The notes: generated from the letters alone by a model not told the origin. Shown: positions 8,736-17,424, numbered from the stretch's first letter. The stretch: 64,000 nucleotides of DNA from Aureibacter tunicatorum (GCF_036492635.1 NZ_AP025305.1:2418001-2482000), one strand, 5' to 3'. Made by a program: numbers and translations.

Positions 8736-10532
8736 ATGAAGAAAATAGAAAATAAGTTGGATTGGGTGAGTCAAAGTAGTTATGAAGAAAACTATTTATC
8801 TACACTTAAAAATTTTATTTTACATAATAGTAAAGTTAAAATATCTTTGCAAACAGTTGAGGATATTTTCCAACAAAGACTTGAGTCGACGAATCAGAAT
8901 ATAATAGCACTTTGCGATACATTGAAAGAGTGGGAGCTTGAAGTTGACGCGATGCAAATTGAACACCAACATTTAGAGTTTGCACCTCTTCCATCTATAT
9001 TAATATTTACCGACAGTGAATCCAGTATTTTTTTAAATTATGATAAAAAAAATCAGTTAGTAGACCTTTTGGACCCTGTCTTTGGGTTTTATCAAATTAG
9101 TCTTGAAGATTTGAAATTGTCTTGGGATGGAACTATAGTCACAGCCGAAAGTTCAAGCGATATTGAAGAAGAAGATTATTCTGAAAAGGAGAAGCGATAT
9201 AAGTTACAACGAAAAATGAATATGAACCTTGAAGCTGTTTATATTATAGCTTTGGAAGGGGAAAAAAATAAAAATATAGATTTAATAAAGCATCATCTCT
9301 CGTATTTTCAACTAGATAATCAAGTTAAGGTTATTGTATGGGATGCAGTGGATGGAAACAAAATAAGTGATGATGATTTAGATTTATTAGGAGTTAAGGT
9401 TTATGATAAATGGAAAATAACTGAAAGCCAAAGCAAATGGTATAATCGTGAGATTACAGCAGGTGAATTGGGTTGCTCTTTAAGTCATTGGATGGTGTGG
9501 GAGGATGCCTTTAATAAAAAGTATTCTAAAGTATTGATATTGGAAGAAGATTTTATTCCAGTTATCGATGCGGATTTTAGTTTATTAAATAAATGTGACT
9601 TTGAATGGGATTTAATGTATTTGGGTCGAACGCCTAAAGAAAAAGATAAAGAACTTAGCAATTTTTGGGTAAAGCCTGGTTTTAGTTATTGCACTCATGC
9701 ATATATCTTGAATAATACAGGGATAGAAAAGCTGTTAAAAACACGTTTTTGTGAAAAGTTGATCCCTGTTGATGAATTTTTACCTGCCTTATATTCGAAT
9801 CACCCCAGAAATGATATTAGAGATTTATTTAAAGAGGAAATAAATGCCATTGCAACTTATAAAAATTTAGTCAATCAATATTCAGGACATGATAGCACTA
9901 CAAATATAAAGCAAAATGTAAAACATGAATCTTTGTATTTGAATTTTGGCGCTTTTCAAAAGTCGTGGGAGAAAAAATATATTAACCCTGTCATTATTGA
10001 TGGCAATGAAGAATTGGTTATTAGCAAAGAAGAAAAGTATATTTTAAGGTTTCCATTATTTAATAAATTGTTTTGCGATCATGTAATCAGTGAAGCTGAA
10101 AATATTAATAAATGGATGATTGATCGGCATAAAAATTATCCGACTAACGACATGCTTCTTGAAGTATTAGGCTTAAATGATATTTATAATAGAATTATAA
10201 ATAAATATGTTTTGCCAATAATATTGAAGCAATGGAAGTTTAAGTTTGTTTTAAATAATAGTTTGTCTGAAAATTTTATCGTAAGATACAAACCGGATCA
10301 ACAAGCTTATCTTGCTATTCATCATGACTTTAGTTTGGTGACAATGAATCTTTGCTTGAATAATGAGTTTGATGGAGCAGGAACTGTATTTCCAGATTAT
10401 GAGAAAAAAATAGTTTTAAAAGAGCCTGGGGAGGTTTTGATACATCCAGGTAGAATTAGTCATCGTCATGGAGCTCTTCCTGTTAAAGATGGAAAGAGGT
10501 ATATTATTGTGTCATTTTTGAGAGATAATTAA
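8736..10532 (+). CDS. C39-like / GT25 / PLOD-like 2OG hydroxylase fusion
   Basis: A 598-residue three-domain protein. Residues about 10-137 align by eye with the C39 domain of the adjacent exporter (shared Ser-Leu-Gln, Leu-Pro-x-Ile and Asp-Pro-x-x-Gly landmarks, and a Trp before Asp-Gly). The catalytic Cys and His positions are lost; only Asp113 remains. Residues about 165-390 are a GT25 glycosyltransferase close to collagen galactosyltransferases: Gly-Glu-Leu-Gly-Cys-Ser-Leu-Ser-His, Leu-Glu-Glu-Asp, Trp-Asp-Leu-Met-Tyr-Leu-Gly-Arg, Pro-Val-Asp-Glu-Phe-Leu-Pro. Residues about 430-598 resemble the PLOD lysyl hydroxylase domain: Val-Arg-Tyr-Lys-Pro-Asp, His529-x-Asp531, His-Pro-Gly-Arg, His578 and Arg588 for 2-oxoglutarate. 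Inferred role: bind the leader, then hydroxylate and glycosylate the lanthipeptide core in the cytoplasm. The acceptor residue and sugar are unknown. Confidence 0.85.
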   Translation: MKKIENKLDWVSQSSYEENYLSTLKNFILHNSKVKISLQTVEDIFQQRLESTNQNIIALCDTLKEWELEVDAMQIEHQHLEFAPLPSILIFTDSESSIFLNYDKKNQLVDLLDPVFGFYQISLEDLKLSWDGTIVTAESSSDIEEEDYSEKEKRYKLQRKMNMNLEAVYIIALEGEKNKNIDLIKHHLSYFQLDNQVKVIVWDAVDGNKISDDDLDLLGVKVYDKWKITESQSKWYNREITAGELGCSLSHWMVWEDAFNKKYSKVLILEEDFIPVIDADFSLLNKCDFEWDLMYLGRTPKEKDKELSNFWVKPGFSYCTHAYILNNTGIEKLLKTRFCEKLIPVDEFLPALYSNHPRNDIRDLFKEEINAIATYKNLVNQYSGHDSTTNIKQNVKHESLYLNFGAFQKSWEKKYINPVIIDGNEELVISKEEKYILRFPLFNKLFCDHVISEAENINKWMIDRHKNYPTNDMLLEVLGLNDIYNRIINKYVLPIILKQWKFKFVLNNSLSENFIVRYKPDQQAYLAIHHDFSLVTMNLCLNNEFDGAGTVFPDYEKKIVLKEPGEVLIHPGRISHRHGALPVKDGKRYIIVSFLRDN

Positions 10533-10540
10533 TAAATAAA

Positions 10541-11515
10541 ATGCATATTCTGATTGTAGATAATATTAAAATTCCTGTTATTAATTACGGGGCAGTAGAA
10601 AGGTTTGTATGGTGGATTGGTAAGGAACTCTCTAATCAAGGACATGAAGTAAGTTATTTAGTTAAAAAGGGTTCATATTGTCCTTTTGGAAAAGTCTATA
10701 CTTATGACTTGAATAAACCAATATCGGTTCAAATTCCTAAAGGTGTCGATGTCTTGCATTTAAACAATCCGTTAGATGAAGATTTAGATTTTCCTTTTTT
10801 AATTACATGTCATGGAAATTATCCATTTTTTGAATATCATCATGAAAATACTGTATTTGTATCTCAGAATCACGCAAACAGGTATAATGCTGATACTTAT
10901 GTTTACATTGGTTTGGATTTTGATGAATATGGAAAAGTCGATTGGAATGCTTCCAGAGATTATAATTTGTTTTTAGCTAACACTGAAAATAAAAAGAAAA
11001 ATGTAAAAGGAGCCATATCAATTTGTGAGAAGATAAATCAAAAATTAGCAATTGTAGGCGGGGATGGGAATTCTAATCATTTAATTCAGTTTAAGGGTAT
11101 GGTTGGCGGTTTTAAAAAAAATAAAATTATTAATGGTGGAAGAGCTTTGTTATTTCCAGTCATTTGGAATGAACCTTTTGGAGTTGCTTTAATTGAATCA
11201 TTGTATTTTGGACTTCCAGTTATTGGAACGCCTTATGGATCTTTGCCGGAATTAATAAATGAAGAGGTAGGTTATTTATCATTTGATGATTGGGAGTTGG
11301 AGTCAGCTTTGCTTCATGCAGATAATTTTGATAGGTCATTATGCCATCAATATGTGTTGGATGAATTTGATCATATAACTATGACGAATAAATACATAAG
11401 TCTTTACGAAAAAGTTCTTAATGGAGAAAAGTTGAATAAAAGAAAGCCTATTTTGTTCCCAAACAATATTAATAATCTACCTATTTTCAAAAAGTCTGAT
11501 TATGAATCCATTTAA
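10541..11515 (+). CDS. GT4-type glycosyltransferase
   Basis: A 324-residue GT-B glycosyltransferase. The N-terminal part has the donor/acceptor entry motif Asn-Tyr-Gly-Ala-Val-Glu-Arg and Gly-His-Glu-Val. The C-terminal part has the GT4 signature Asn-Glu-Pro-Phe-Gly with the Glu-x7-Glu spacing, then Gly-Thr-Pro-Tyr-Gly-Ser-Leu-Pro-Glu. It is somewhat shorter than typical GT4 enzymes (350-400). It starts eight bases after the hydroxylase/GT25 fusion and is the last gene of the cluster, so it probably acts after that enzyme, for example by adding a second sugar to the modified peptide. That role is inferred from position only. Confidence 0.82.
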   Translation: MHILIVDNIKIPVINYGAVERFVWWIGKELSNQGHEVSYLVKKGSYCPFGKVYTYDLNKPISVQIPKGVDVLHLNNPLDEDLDFPFLITCHGNYPFFEYHHENTVFVSQNHANRYNADTYVYIGLDFDEYGKVDWNASRDYNLFLANTENKKKNVKGAISICEKINQKLAIVGGDGNSNHLIQFKGMVGGFKKNKIINGGRALLFPVIWNEPFGVALIESLYFGLPVIGTPYGSLPELINEEVGYLSFDDWELESALLHADNFDRSLCHQYVLDEFDHITMTNKYISLYEKVLNGEKLNKRKPILFPNNINNLPIFKKSDYESI

Positions 11516-11645
11516 TTTTTTTAATGCAATAGAAAGACTTCGAAAGAATGTCAAAAAGATTCTATAAAATAGTCATTATCATGATTTATTTGTTAGGCAT
11601 TTCTGCACTTCATTTTAAAATTGTATAGAGCTGTAGCTATAATCA
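11516..11645. other. Cluster right boundary, no convincing gene
   Basis: AT-rich sequence between the last biosynthetic gene and the transposase relic. A possible 26-codon ORF (11548-11628, hydrophobic) has no recognisable relatives and may be chance. No clear T-run terminator was found. Confidence 0.4.
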
Positions 11646-11969
11646 TCACTTTATTTTTAATTTCAGTTGTTCTGGATTTGATTTTTCCTGTACTGCTTTA
11701 AGTCGTTTAACACTGGAAAAAACATGCGCAAGACTGATTAGTTTATTGATTCCTTTTTTAGACTTTTTAAATGGAGTAATAATGTAAGGGTGCTTCTTTT
11801 CGGCTCCTTGAAAACTGGGGTACGTAAGTATATTTTCTTCAGAAATATTGAGGGCTATTTCATCTAAAATGGCTTTTTCATGTACGGTTCTTTCATTAGT
11901 CTCAGTCAAATAAATAATGTAGCCATTCTTATCAAGAAAGGCTATTTTTCTTTCCGTATCCGCTTTCAT
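11646..11969 (-). pseudogene. IS5-like DDE transposase, C-terminal relic
   Basis: A 107-codon minus-strand reading frame that resembles the second half of DDE transposases of the IS5/DDE_Tnp_4 type: a strand pair with Gly-Tyr-Ile-Ile-Tyr-Leu and Glu-Thr-Asn, Val-His-Glu-Lys, Phe-Gln-Gly, a Lys-rich loop and Ser-Ser-Val-Lys-Arg-Leu. Where active relatives have the catalytic Asp of Asp-x-Gly-Phe-Gln-Gly and the Glu before the last helix, this copy has other residues. The Lys-rich loop also looks shortened and the N-terminal half is missing. It is therefore a dead fragment marking past insertion at the edge of the lanthipeptide cluster. Confidence 0.6.
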
Positions 11970-12367
11970 TTACCGTAGTAATATTCTTTTTGCGGCTTAT
12001 TGAATGATATGTAATTATGCTCATTGCTAATAAGGACAATATTTCCTCTTTGAGGCAAAGTTTTTAAATACAAATAGCCTTCATGTAAAACATACTGAGC
12101 TTACTACTTGAAAACGATATTCAACTCAAACCCTTATTTGACAATTTAGAAGGAAAATATACGGTTCGCCAAAAACACGTTTAATATCATTTTTTGAAAA
12201 ATTAAATTAGCGTAATTTATTCTGCATTAGATATTTAAATGAATTGCTTAAATATTTATTTGATTTTTTCTTACGAAAGGTAGGGGAAAACAAGGATATG
12301 AATATCATATATATGATGATCATTATTAAAAAATAATTTATTAAGCATTTAATTACATAAGAGGGAT
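11970..12367. other. Intergenic region with gene debris
   Basis: About 400 bases without an intact gene. On the minus strand, about 11970-12100 holds a continuous frame of some 42 codons without a start codon (contains Leu-Tyr-Leu-Lys-Thr-Leu-Pro-Gln-Arg-Gly), which looks like decayed coding sequence. I cannot assign its family. The rest is AT-rich and leads into the leader of the decayed receptor copy. Confidence 0.4.
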
Positions 12368-12751
12368 TTGAAAAAGTTTAATTTAATATCAAATCGATGG
12401 CTGCAATTGTCGATTTTATTCATTGCAAGGATGTGTTATTTAGCGTTAGGCAAAAATGGTAAACTTGCGTTTAGAAGCAGATTAGTGAATCCAGTGTCAG
12501 GAGGGGGAATAAACAAATCTTGTAAATTTGCAAAAGAGCTTCAAGCAAAAGGCCTGATATCAATAGTGCATCTGCCGGTTTGCGGTTATTTGAGGAGCCA
12601 GGCTTTTCGAAAATTAGAACTAGAAAGGCTCTGGATACCAATTTCATTTCTATTTAAGATAATAAAATACGTATTTTTTTTGACATTATGGTTGAATGAT
12701 GATCATTGGTGGACTAAAAGGGATGGTTCATTGAATATTTTTTCTATTTAA
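12335..12751 (+). pseudogene. Decayed tandem copy of the TonB receptor 5' end
   Basis: The frame from TTG 12368 gives 127 residues, of which about the first 75 line up with the N-terminus of the intact receptor at 12843: Met-Lys-(Lys/Arg), Asn-Arg, Leu-Ser-Ile, Gly-x-x-x-Lys-Leu, Ser-Gly-x-Gly, Lys-Glu-Leu-(Gln/Lys)-Ala-Lys-Gly. The untranslated leader is duplicated too; both genes are preceded by an A/T-rich stretch and aagagggatttgaaaa. The mature part has lost the carboxypeptidase-like fold pattern and the frame ends early. It is a partial duplication of the receptor gene start that has decayed, not a separate protein. Confidence 0.72.
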
Positions 12752-12842
12752 TATGTATTCCGTCATTTTTGGCAATGAGTGTACATTAAAATAATAATTA
12801 TAATAAAAAACTGTATTAAGTATTTGATTAAATAAGAGGGAT

Positions 12843-15227
12843 TTGAAAAGGTTAAAATTAATAGTAAATCGATTGGCGCTATTGTCCATATTTTTTATGA
12901 GTCTGGTGCATGATTCAGCCATGGGCCAAAGTGACAAGCTCGTGGTAGGCGGCAAAGTAACGGATTCCGAATCAGGCGAGGGACTGATCGGTGTTACCAT
13001 TTTGGTAAAAGAGCTTAAAGCCAAAGGAGTGATCACAGATGCCAATGGCGAGTATCGAATAGCCTTGCCAAAGGGAAATTACACATTGTCATACAATTTT
13101 ATAGGCTATGAAACTATCAACCAAAGTGTATCGGGCTCAGGTACTGTGCAAAAAAATGTAAGCATGTCATTGTCTTCAAGCGAGTTGGATGAAGTTGTTG
13201 TCAAGGCTGAAAGAGAAGATAAGAATGTGCGTTCAACCACTGTCAGCGTAGTAAGTATTTCCCCCAAGGATTTGGAGGATGTTCCCGTGCTTTTCGGTGA
13301 AAAGGATGTGCTGAAAACCATACAGTTGATGCCGGGAGTGCAGTCTGCGGGAGAAGGTTCCAGCGGATTTTATGTTCGTGGAGGAGATGCTGGACAAAAT
13401 CTTTTGTTGTTGGATGAAGCCACTGTTTATAACGCTTCACACTTGATGGGATTTTTCTCCGTGTTCAACTCCGAAGCTTTGGAAGATGTGAATTTGTACA
13501 AAGGAGGAATTCCTGCCCAGTATGGCGGGCGAATTTCTTCGGTAATGGATGTGCGCATGAGGGAAAGCAGTGTCGAGGATTTTGGCGGTGCTGGAGGTAT
13601 TGGTTTGATATCGTCGAATTTGATGTTGGAGACTCCATTTGACAATAACAAGGGAAGCGTATTCGTGGCCGGAAGAAGAACATATGCCGATGTTTTTACG
13701 GCCTTTTCTAATGACCCAGCGATTAGCGATACCAAGCTTTACTTCTATGATTTGAATATGAAAGCCGATTATAAGATCAACGATAATAACCGCGTGTATG
13801 TGTCTGGATATTTGGGAGAGGATAGAATGGGCATAACGCAGTTTGGTCTTGACTGGGGAAATAAAACGGCGACTCTTGGATGGGATCATGCTTTCAACGA
13901 TCATTTGTATATGAACACGTCATTGGTGCTAAGCAATTATGATTATAACATCAAAGTGGACCAGATCAATATATCATCTACAATCAATACCTATACTTTC
14001 AAGCAACAATATGACTGGGGGATTTCTGATAACTTTGACCTGAAGTTTGGATGGGATATCTCATATTCAGAATTCGGCATGGGAGACTTGAAAGCTTCCG
14101 ATGATAGCGGAATGAATGATTTTAACGTTCCGGATAGGATTACTTCCGAAGGAGGAGTGTTTGTAAGCGCAAACACGCGCTTTTCTGATAAATTATTCGC
14201 AGAATACGGGATCAGGTATTCAGGATTCGCTGCCTTGGGCGAAGGAACTTTCCATACTTTTGATGACGAAGGTGATGTGATCAATAGCGAATATTATGGC
14301 AAAGGCGAGATCGCTCAATATTACGGAGGATTGGAGCCAAGAATCAATGTGACGTATATGCTTACTGAAACGAGCTCCCTTAAGGCTTCATACAATCGAA
14401 TGAGGCAATACAATCACTTGTTGTCGAATTCTGGAACTTCTTTGCCTACCGACTTGTGGATACCAAGCAGCAATAATATTGCTCCGGAGATTGGCGATCA
14501 AGTGTCTTTGGGCTATTACCGAAACTTCTCTGATAACAAGTACGAGTTCTCGACGGAAGCGTATTATAAAGAGATGAAAAATGTCATCGATTATCGTACT
14601 GGCGCTGAATTGGGATTGAATGAATATATCGAAGGCGATTTGCTGTATGGAGATGGTAGAGCCTATGGCCTGGAAATGTATGTGAAAAAGAAGACCGGAA
14701 GATTGACCGGATGGATTTCTTATACTTTGTCCAAGTCAGAGCGTCAGTTTGACGATATAGACGGCGGAGTATGGTTTCCTTCGAGACAAGATCGCAGACA
14801 TGATTTCTCAATCACATCGATTTATAAAATCAATGAGCGAATGAAGTTATCGGCTAACTGGGTGTATTATACGGGAAATGCGATCACTTATCCTAGCGGA
14901 AAGTATTATATCAATGGACAGCCGGTTCCATACTACAGTGAAAGAAACGGTTATAGAATGCCTGATTATCATCGCTTGGATATCGGGCTGAATATAGAAA
15001 ATAAGAATTATAAAATAAGAATCGATCCCGAAACGGGCAAGAGCGAAAAGGTGAATAAACGAGTGGAGTCAGGCTGGAACTTTTCCTTGTACAATGCCTA
15101 TGGAAGAAAAAACGCCTATATGATTACTTTCGAAGAGAAAGAAGGTGGAGAAGAAGGAGAGATGATCGCAAACAAAATTTCGCTGTTTAGCTTCCTGCCT
15201 TCGGTTTCTTACTATTTCAGATTTTAG
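12843..15227 (+). CDS. TonB-dependent receptor with carboxypeptidase-like domain
   Basis: A 794-residue outer-membrane receptor. It has a signal peptide ending near Ala-Met-Gly-Gln, a carboxypeptidase-regulatory-like domain (about 35-120), a plug domain (about 130-250, with Tyr-Val-Arg-Gly-Gly-Asp and Leu-Leu-Leu-Asp-Glu-Ala), and a beta-barrel ending in an aromatic Phe (Tyr-Tyr-Phe-Arg-Phe). It starts with TTG behind a gaggg ribosome site; no ATG lies upstream of the signal peptide. The DUF4249 lipoprotein gene follows and is the usual partner. The substrate is unknown. Its base composition is clearly less AT-rich than the lanthipeptide genes, pointing to core-genome ancestry. Confidence 0.9.
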   Translation: MKRLKLIVNRLALLSIFFMSLVHDSAMGQSDKLVVGGKVTDSESGEGLIGVTILVKELKAKGVITDANGEYRIALPKGNYTLSYNFIGYETINQSVSGSGTVQKNVSMSLSSSELDEVVVKAEREDKNVRSTTVSVVSISPKDLEDVPVLFGEKDVLKTIQLMPGVQSAGEGSSGFYVRGGDAGQNLLLLDEATVYNASHLMGFFSVFNSEALEDVNLYKGGIPAQYGGRISSVMDVRMRESSVEDFGGAGGIGLISSNLMLETPFDNNKGSVFVAGRRTYADVFTAFSNDPAISDTKLYFYDLNMKADYKINDNNRVYVSGYLGEDRMGITQFGLDWGNKTATLGWDHAFNDHLYMNTSLVLSNYDYNIKVDQINISSTINTYTFKQQYDWGISDNFDLKFGWDISYSEFGMGDLKASDDSGMNDFNVPDRITSEGGVFVSANTRFSDKLFAEYGIRYSGFAALGEGTFHTFDDEGDVINSEYYGKGEIAQYYGGLEPRINVTYMLTETSSLKASYNRMRQYNHLLSNSGTSLPTDLWIPSSNNIAPEIGDQVSLGYYRNFSDNKYEFSTEAYYKEMKNVIDYRTGAELGLNEYIEGDLLYGDGRAYGLEMYVKKKTGRLTGWISYTLSKSERQFDDIDGGVWFPSRQDRRHDFSITSIYKINERMKLSANWVYYTGNAITYPSGKYYINGQPVPYYSERNGYRMPDYHRLDIGLNIENKNYKIRIDPETGKSEKVNKRVESGWNFSLYNAYGRKNAYMITFEEKEGGEEGEMIANKISLFSFLPSVSYYFRF

Positions 15228-15268
15228 TCAAGCTGATTTATCGTGTTTTTGAATTGAAAGAATTTTTA

Positions 15269-16060
15269 ATGAATATGAAAATTAGAAAAATAATAAATAT
15301 ATACGCATTCAGTTTTGTCGCTATATTGGCATTGGTTTCTTGCTCGGAGGAAATTGATTTGAATTTGCGCTCTGCTGACCCTGAAGTTGTCATTGAAGGA
15401 GTCGTAACGGATAGCACAAGAGGCAATTTTGTGAAGCTTTCCTATACGACGGATTATTATGACAAGGGTGAGACTCCGATGATATCGGATGCTTTGGTTA
15501 AGGTATTTTCAGATGGTGAAGAGTATCTTTTATCGGAAGTAGATCCCGGGTTTTACACCAATCCATCACTGGATGGGAATGTTGGGAAGCAATATCGTTT
15601 GGAAGTAGTTCATGAGGAAGTTATGCACGAATCCGAAGGCTATATGCGTGATGTGGTGGAGGTTGATTCAGTGACTGTGGAAGAGACGGATCTCGCGGGG
15701 AATTTATATTATAGATTTGAAGTTCATTACACTGATCCTGCCGATGAAAGGAACTATTATAAAATAGAGCAATTTGTGAATGGAGAATCAACAGGTGATA
15801 TCATGCTTCATAAGGATGATACCAATGATGGCATGGCGACAAATTACCCTGTGTATTATGATGAAATAGAAATAGGAGACCATGTTGAGTTTGAATTGCA
15901 GCATATCAGCGAAGATGTGTACGATTACTTCAAGGCGGTTCAGAGCATTTCAGAAGGAAATCCGAGTTCTCCAGGAAATCCTCCAGCGATGTTTGGAACG
16001 GATGCGCTAGGCTATTTCTCCGTTCAGGCTGTATCTAGGGGAGGGATCGTGTTGGAATAA
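15269..16060 (+). CDS. DUF4249 lipoprotein, receptor partner
   Basis: A lipoprotein of about 263 residues with a lipobox Leu-Val-Ser-Cys after an N-terminal hydrophobic segment, then an Ig-like domain with Val-Val-Ile-Glu-Gly-Val-Val-Thr-Asp typical of DUF4249. Proteins of this family are found next to TonB-dependent receptors with a carboxypeptidase-like domain and probably act as their surface lipoprotein lid, like SusD. The start at ATG 15269 is preferred over the upstream TTG 15254; ATG 15275 is equally possible. The gene lies 41 bases downstream of the receptor on the same strand and is probably co-transcribed. Confidence 0.82.
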   Translation: MNMKIRKIINIYAFSFVAILALVSCSEEIDLNLRSADPEVVIEGVVTDSTRGNFVKLSYTTDYYDKGETPMISDALVKVFSDGEEYLLSEVDPGFYTNPSLDGNVGKQYRLEVVHEEVMHESEGYMRDVVEVDSVTVEETDLAGNLYYRFEVHYTDPADERNYYKIEQFVNGESTGDIMLHKDDTNDGMATNYPVYYDEIEIGDHVEFELQHISEDVYDYFKAVQSISEGNPSSPGNPPAMFGTDALGYFSVQAVSRGGIVLE

Positions 16061-16137
16061 ACTTGTGAAGGGAGACTTGAAGCTGCTTTTGAGAAAGTGG
16101 TTTCAAGTCTTTGTTAGCATTTTTCACAATGGTATGA

Positions 16138-16761
16138 TCAATTTTGTAGAATCCATGTTCGTGTTATGCCGTATTCAATACCATTTTTGTAAAAGAAATT
16201 TTTGAGAGCCTTGTATATTGGCAAACATCTTTGGGTGATTTTATAATTAGAACTGATTTGAAATAATTCAGACCGATTACATTCAAAGCAAATCGGAATA
16301 TACGCAAGCACTTCGTTTGATTGGTTTATAAAATAAATCACATTGCGTGGAAAATAACACAATGCCATTTTAGAAATCTTATTTTCAGGTTCAGCTCTGA
16401 ATTCTAAGAAAATATCCTGTAGATGTTTTTTGCTTCCATTGTCCAACTCGATGCTCTCTGATAAATAATTTAAATCTAAATGATTTTGATCTATGGATTT
16501 GTCTAAAATTTGATTGATGTACAGGGATCCTTTTTTGCCAAATTGCTTGCCTATTGTATAGTATTTTTCTGTATGCGGAGTAATATCTCCAAATGAAGCG
16601 ATAATTATTCTGTGCTCAAATAATTTGTATATGTTAGAATCGGCTTCTATATCATTAGAACATTCTGCATTATTCATAAACTTATACTTGTTTTGGGCAA
16701 AGCTTATGTTGGAAAGTGTTAATTTAAAAAGCAAAGCAATTAAAGGGTAAAATATTCGCAT
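16138..16761 (-). CDS. Secreted hypothetical protein
   Basis: A 207-residue protein with a probable signal peptide (hydrophobic residues 5-20, cleavage after Ser-Phe-Ala). The mature part contains Cys residues, including a Cys-Phe-Glu-Cys pair, which could form disulfides in the periplasm. I recognise no family. The next minus-strand gene upstream (16783-17103) ends only 21 bases before this start, so the two may be co-transcribed. Confidence 0.6.
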   Translation of the reverse strand: MRIFYPLIALLFKLTLSNISFAQNKYKFMNNAECSNDIEADSNIYKLFEHRIIIASFGDITPHTEKYYTIGKQFGKKGSLYINQILDKSIDQNHLDLNYLSESIELDNGSKKHLQDIFLEFRAEPENKISKMALCYFPRNVIYFINQSNEVLAYIPICFECNRSELFQISSNYKITQRCLPIYKALKNFFYKNGIEYGITRTWILQN

Positions 16762-16782
16762 TTGAGTTTATGTTAACTTATG

Positions 16783-17103
16783 CTAAATGACAGAGAATTT
16801 CCCATCATCGTATTTCATCAAAAATATACTCGCCTTTGCTCGAAAATCCCATTTCAAATCAAAGGCAGCCTTGATAGCTTCTTTTACAAATGAAGGCGTA
16901 ACTACCTTTGGATCATGTTTATTTGGCATATTTTCTTGGTCATTGATATGCAACCATCTGTCATGCCAGCCAAATTCAACTTTCAGGCAGTTGTTTTTAT
17001 TTTCAATGGGATAGATAATGATTATTTCATCAAATTTCCATAAAAATACGTCTTTTCCTATAACGATTTTTCGAAAATTCTTCTTTTTTGTAGGTCTGCT
17101 CAT
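16783..17103 (-). CDS. Small hypothetical protein
   Basis: A 106-residue protein with a basic N-terminus (Ser-Arg-Pro-Thr-Lys-Lys-Lys) and no signal peptide. It has alternating hydrophobic strands and two Trp-containing motifs (Gly-Trp-His-Asp-Arg-Trp-Leu-His, Lys-Trp-Asp-Phe-Arg-Ala). The compact alpha/beta look and the setting near toxin-type genes would fit an immunity-like or regulatory protein, but there is no direct evidence for that. It is probably co-transcribed with the secreted hypothetical gene downstream of it. Confidence 0.6.
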   Translation of the reverse strand: MSRPTKKKNFRKIVIGKDVFLWKFDEIIIIYPIENKNNCLKVEFGWHDRWLHINDQENMPNKHDPKVVTPSFVKEAIKAAFDLKWDFRAKASIFLMKYDDGKFSVI

Positions 17104-17424
17104 ATGATAGTTGTCATTTATGCTGCAATTGATTGATTTCCTTGTTTGAAGATTGTTTTTCGCATTGAGAATGTGCCATTTTATTATTTGTTTTCAATAA
17201 AAGACTTAAGGTGTAAAAGAGTATTGGAAATAAATATGACACCGTTTTACAATACTCTTTCTAAAATTAGAGTCCTTGCTTAAATAATCATGAGGATGAA
17301 AGATTAATACAGTTTTGATGGTGAAATAATGCAAGGCTGTAATTTATTAAGTTGTTAATTTAGTATTCTTTTTAATTAAAATAGTATATTTATATTGTTG
17401 GTTTTTAGCCTTAATTGATTGATT
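17104..17424. other. Divergent intergenic region with inverted repeat
   Basis: About 320 bases between divergent genes. It holds an 11-bp inverted repeat (17216-17226 aaagagtattg with 17250-17260 caatactcttt) spaced by 23 bases. Because both flanking genes start here it cannot be their terminator; it may be an operator or the trace of a mobile element end. No confident promoter motif was seen. Confidence 0.4.

Noticed and set aside
13427-13904. Long antisense frames inside the TonB receptor gene (up to 155 codons)
   Set aside because: They overlap a well-supported coding sequence, have no recognisable motifs and are explained by codon bias of the sense gene.
17216-17260. Inverted repeat as a terminator
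   Set aside because: Both flanking genes point away from it, so there is no transcript for it to end.
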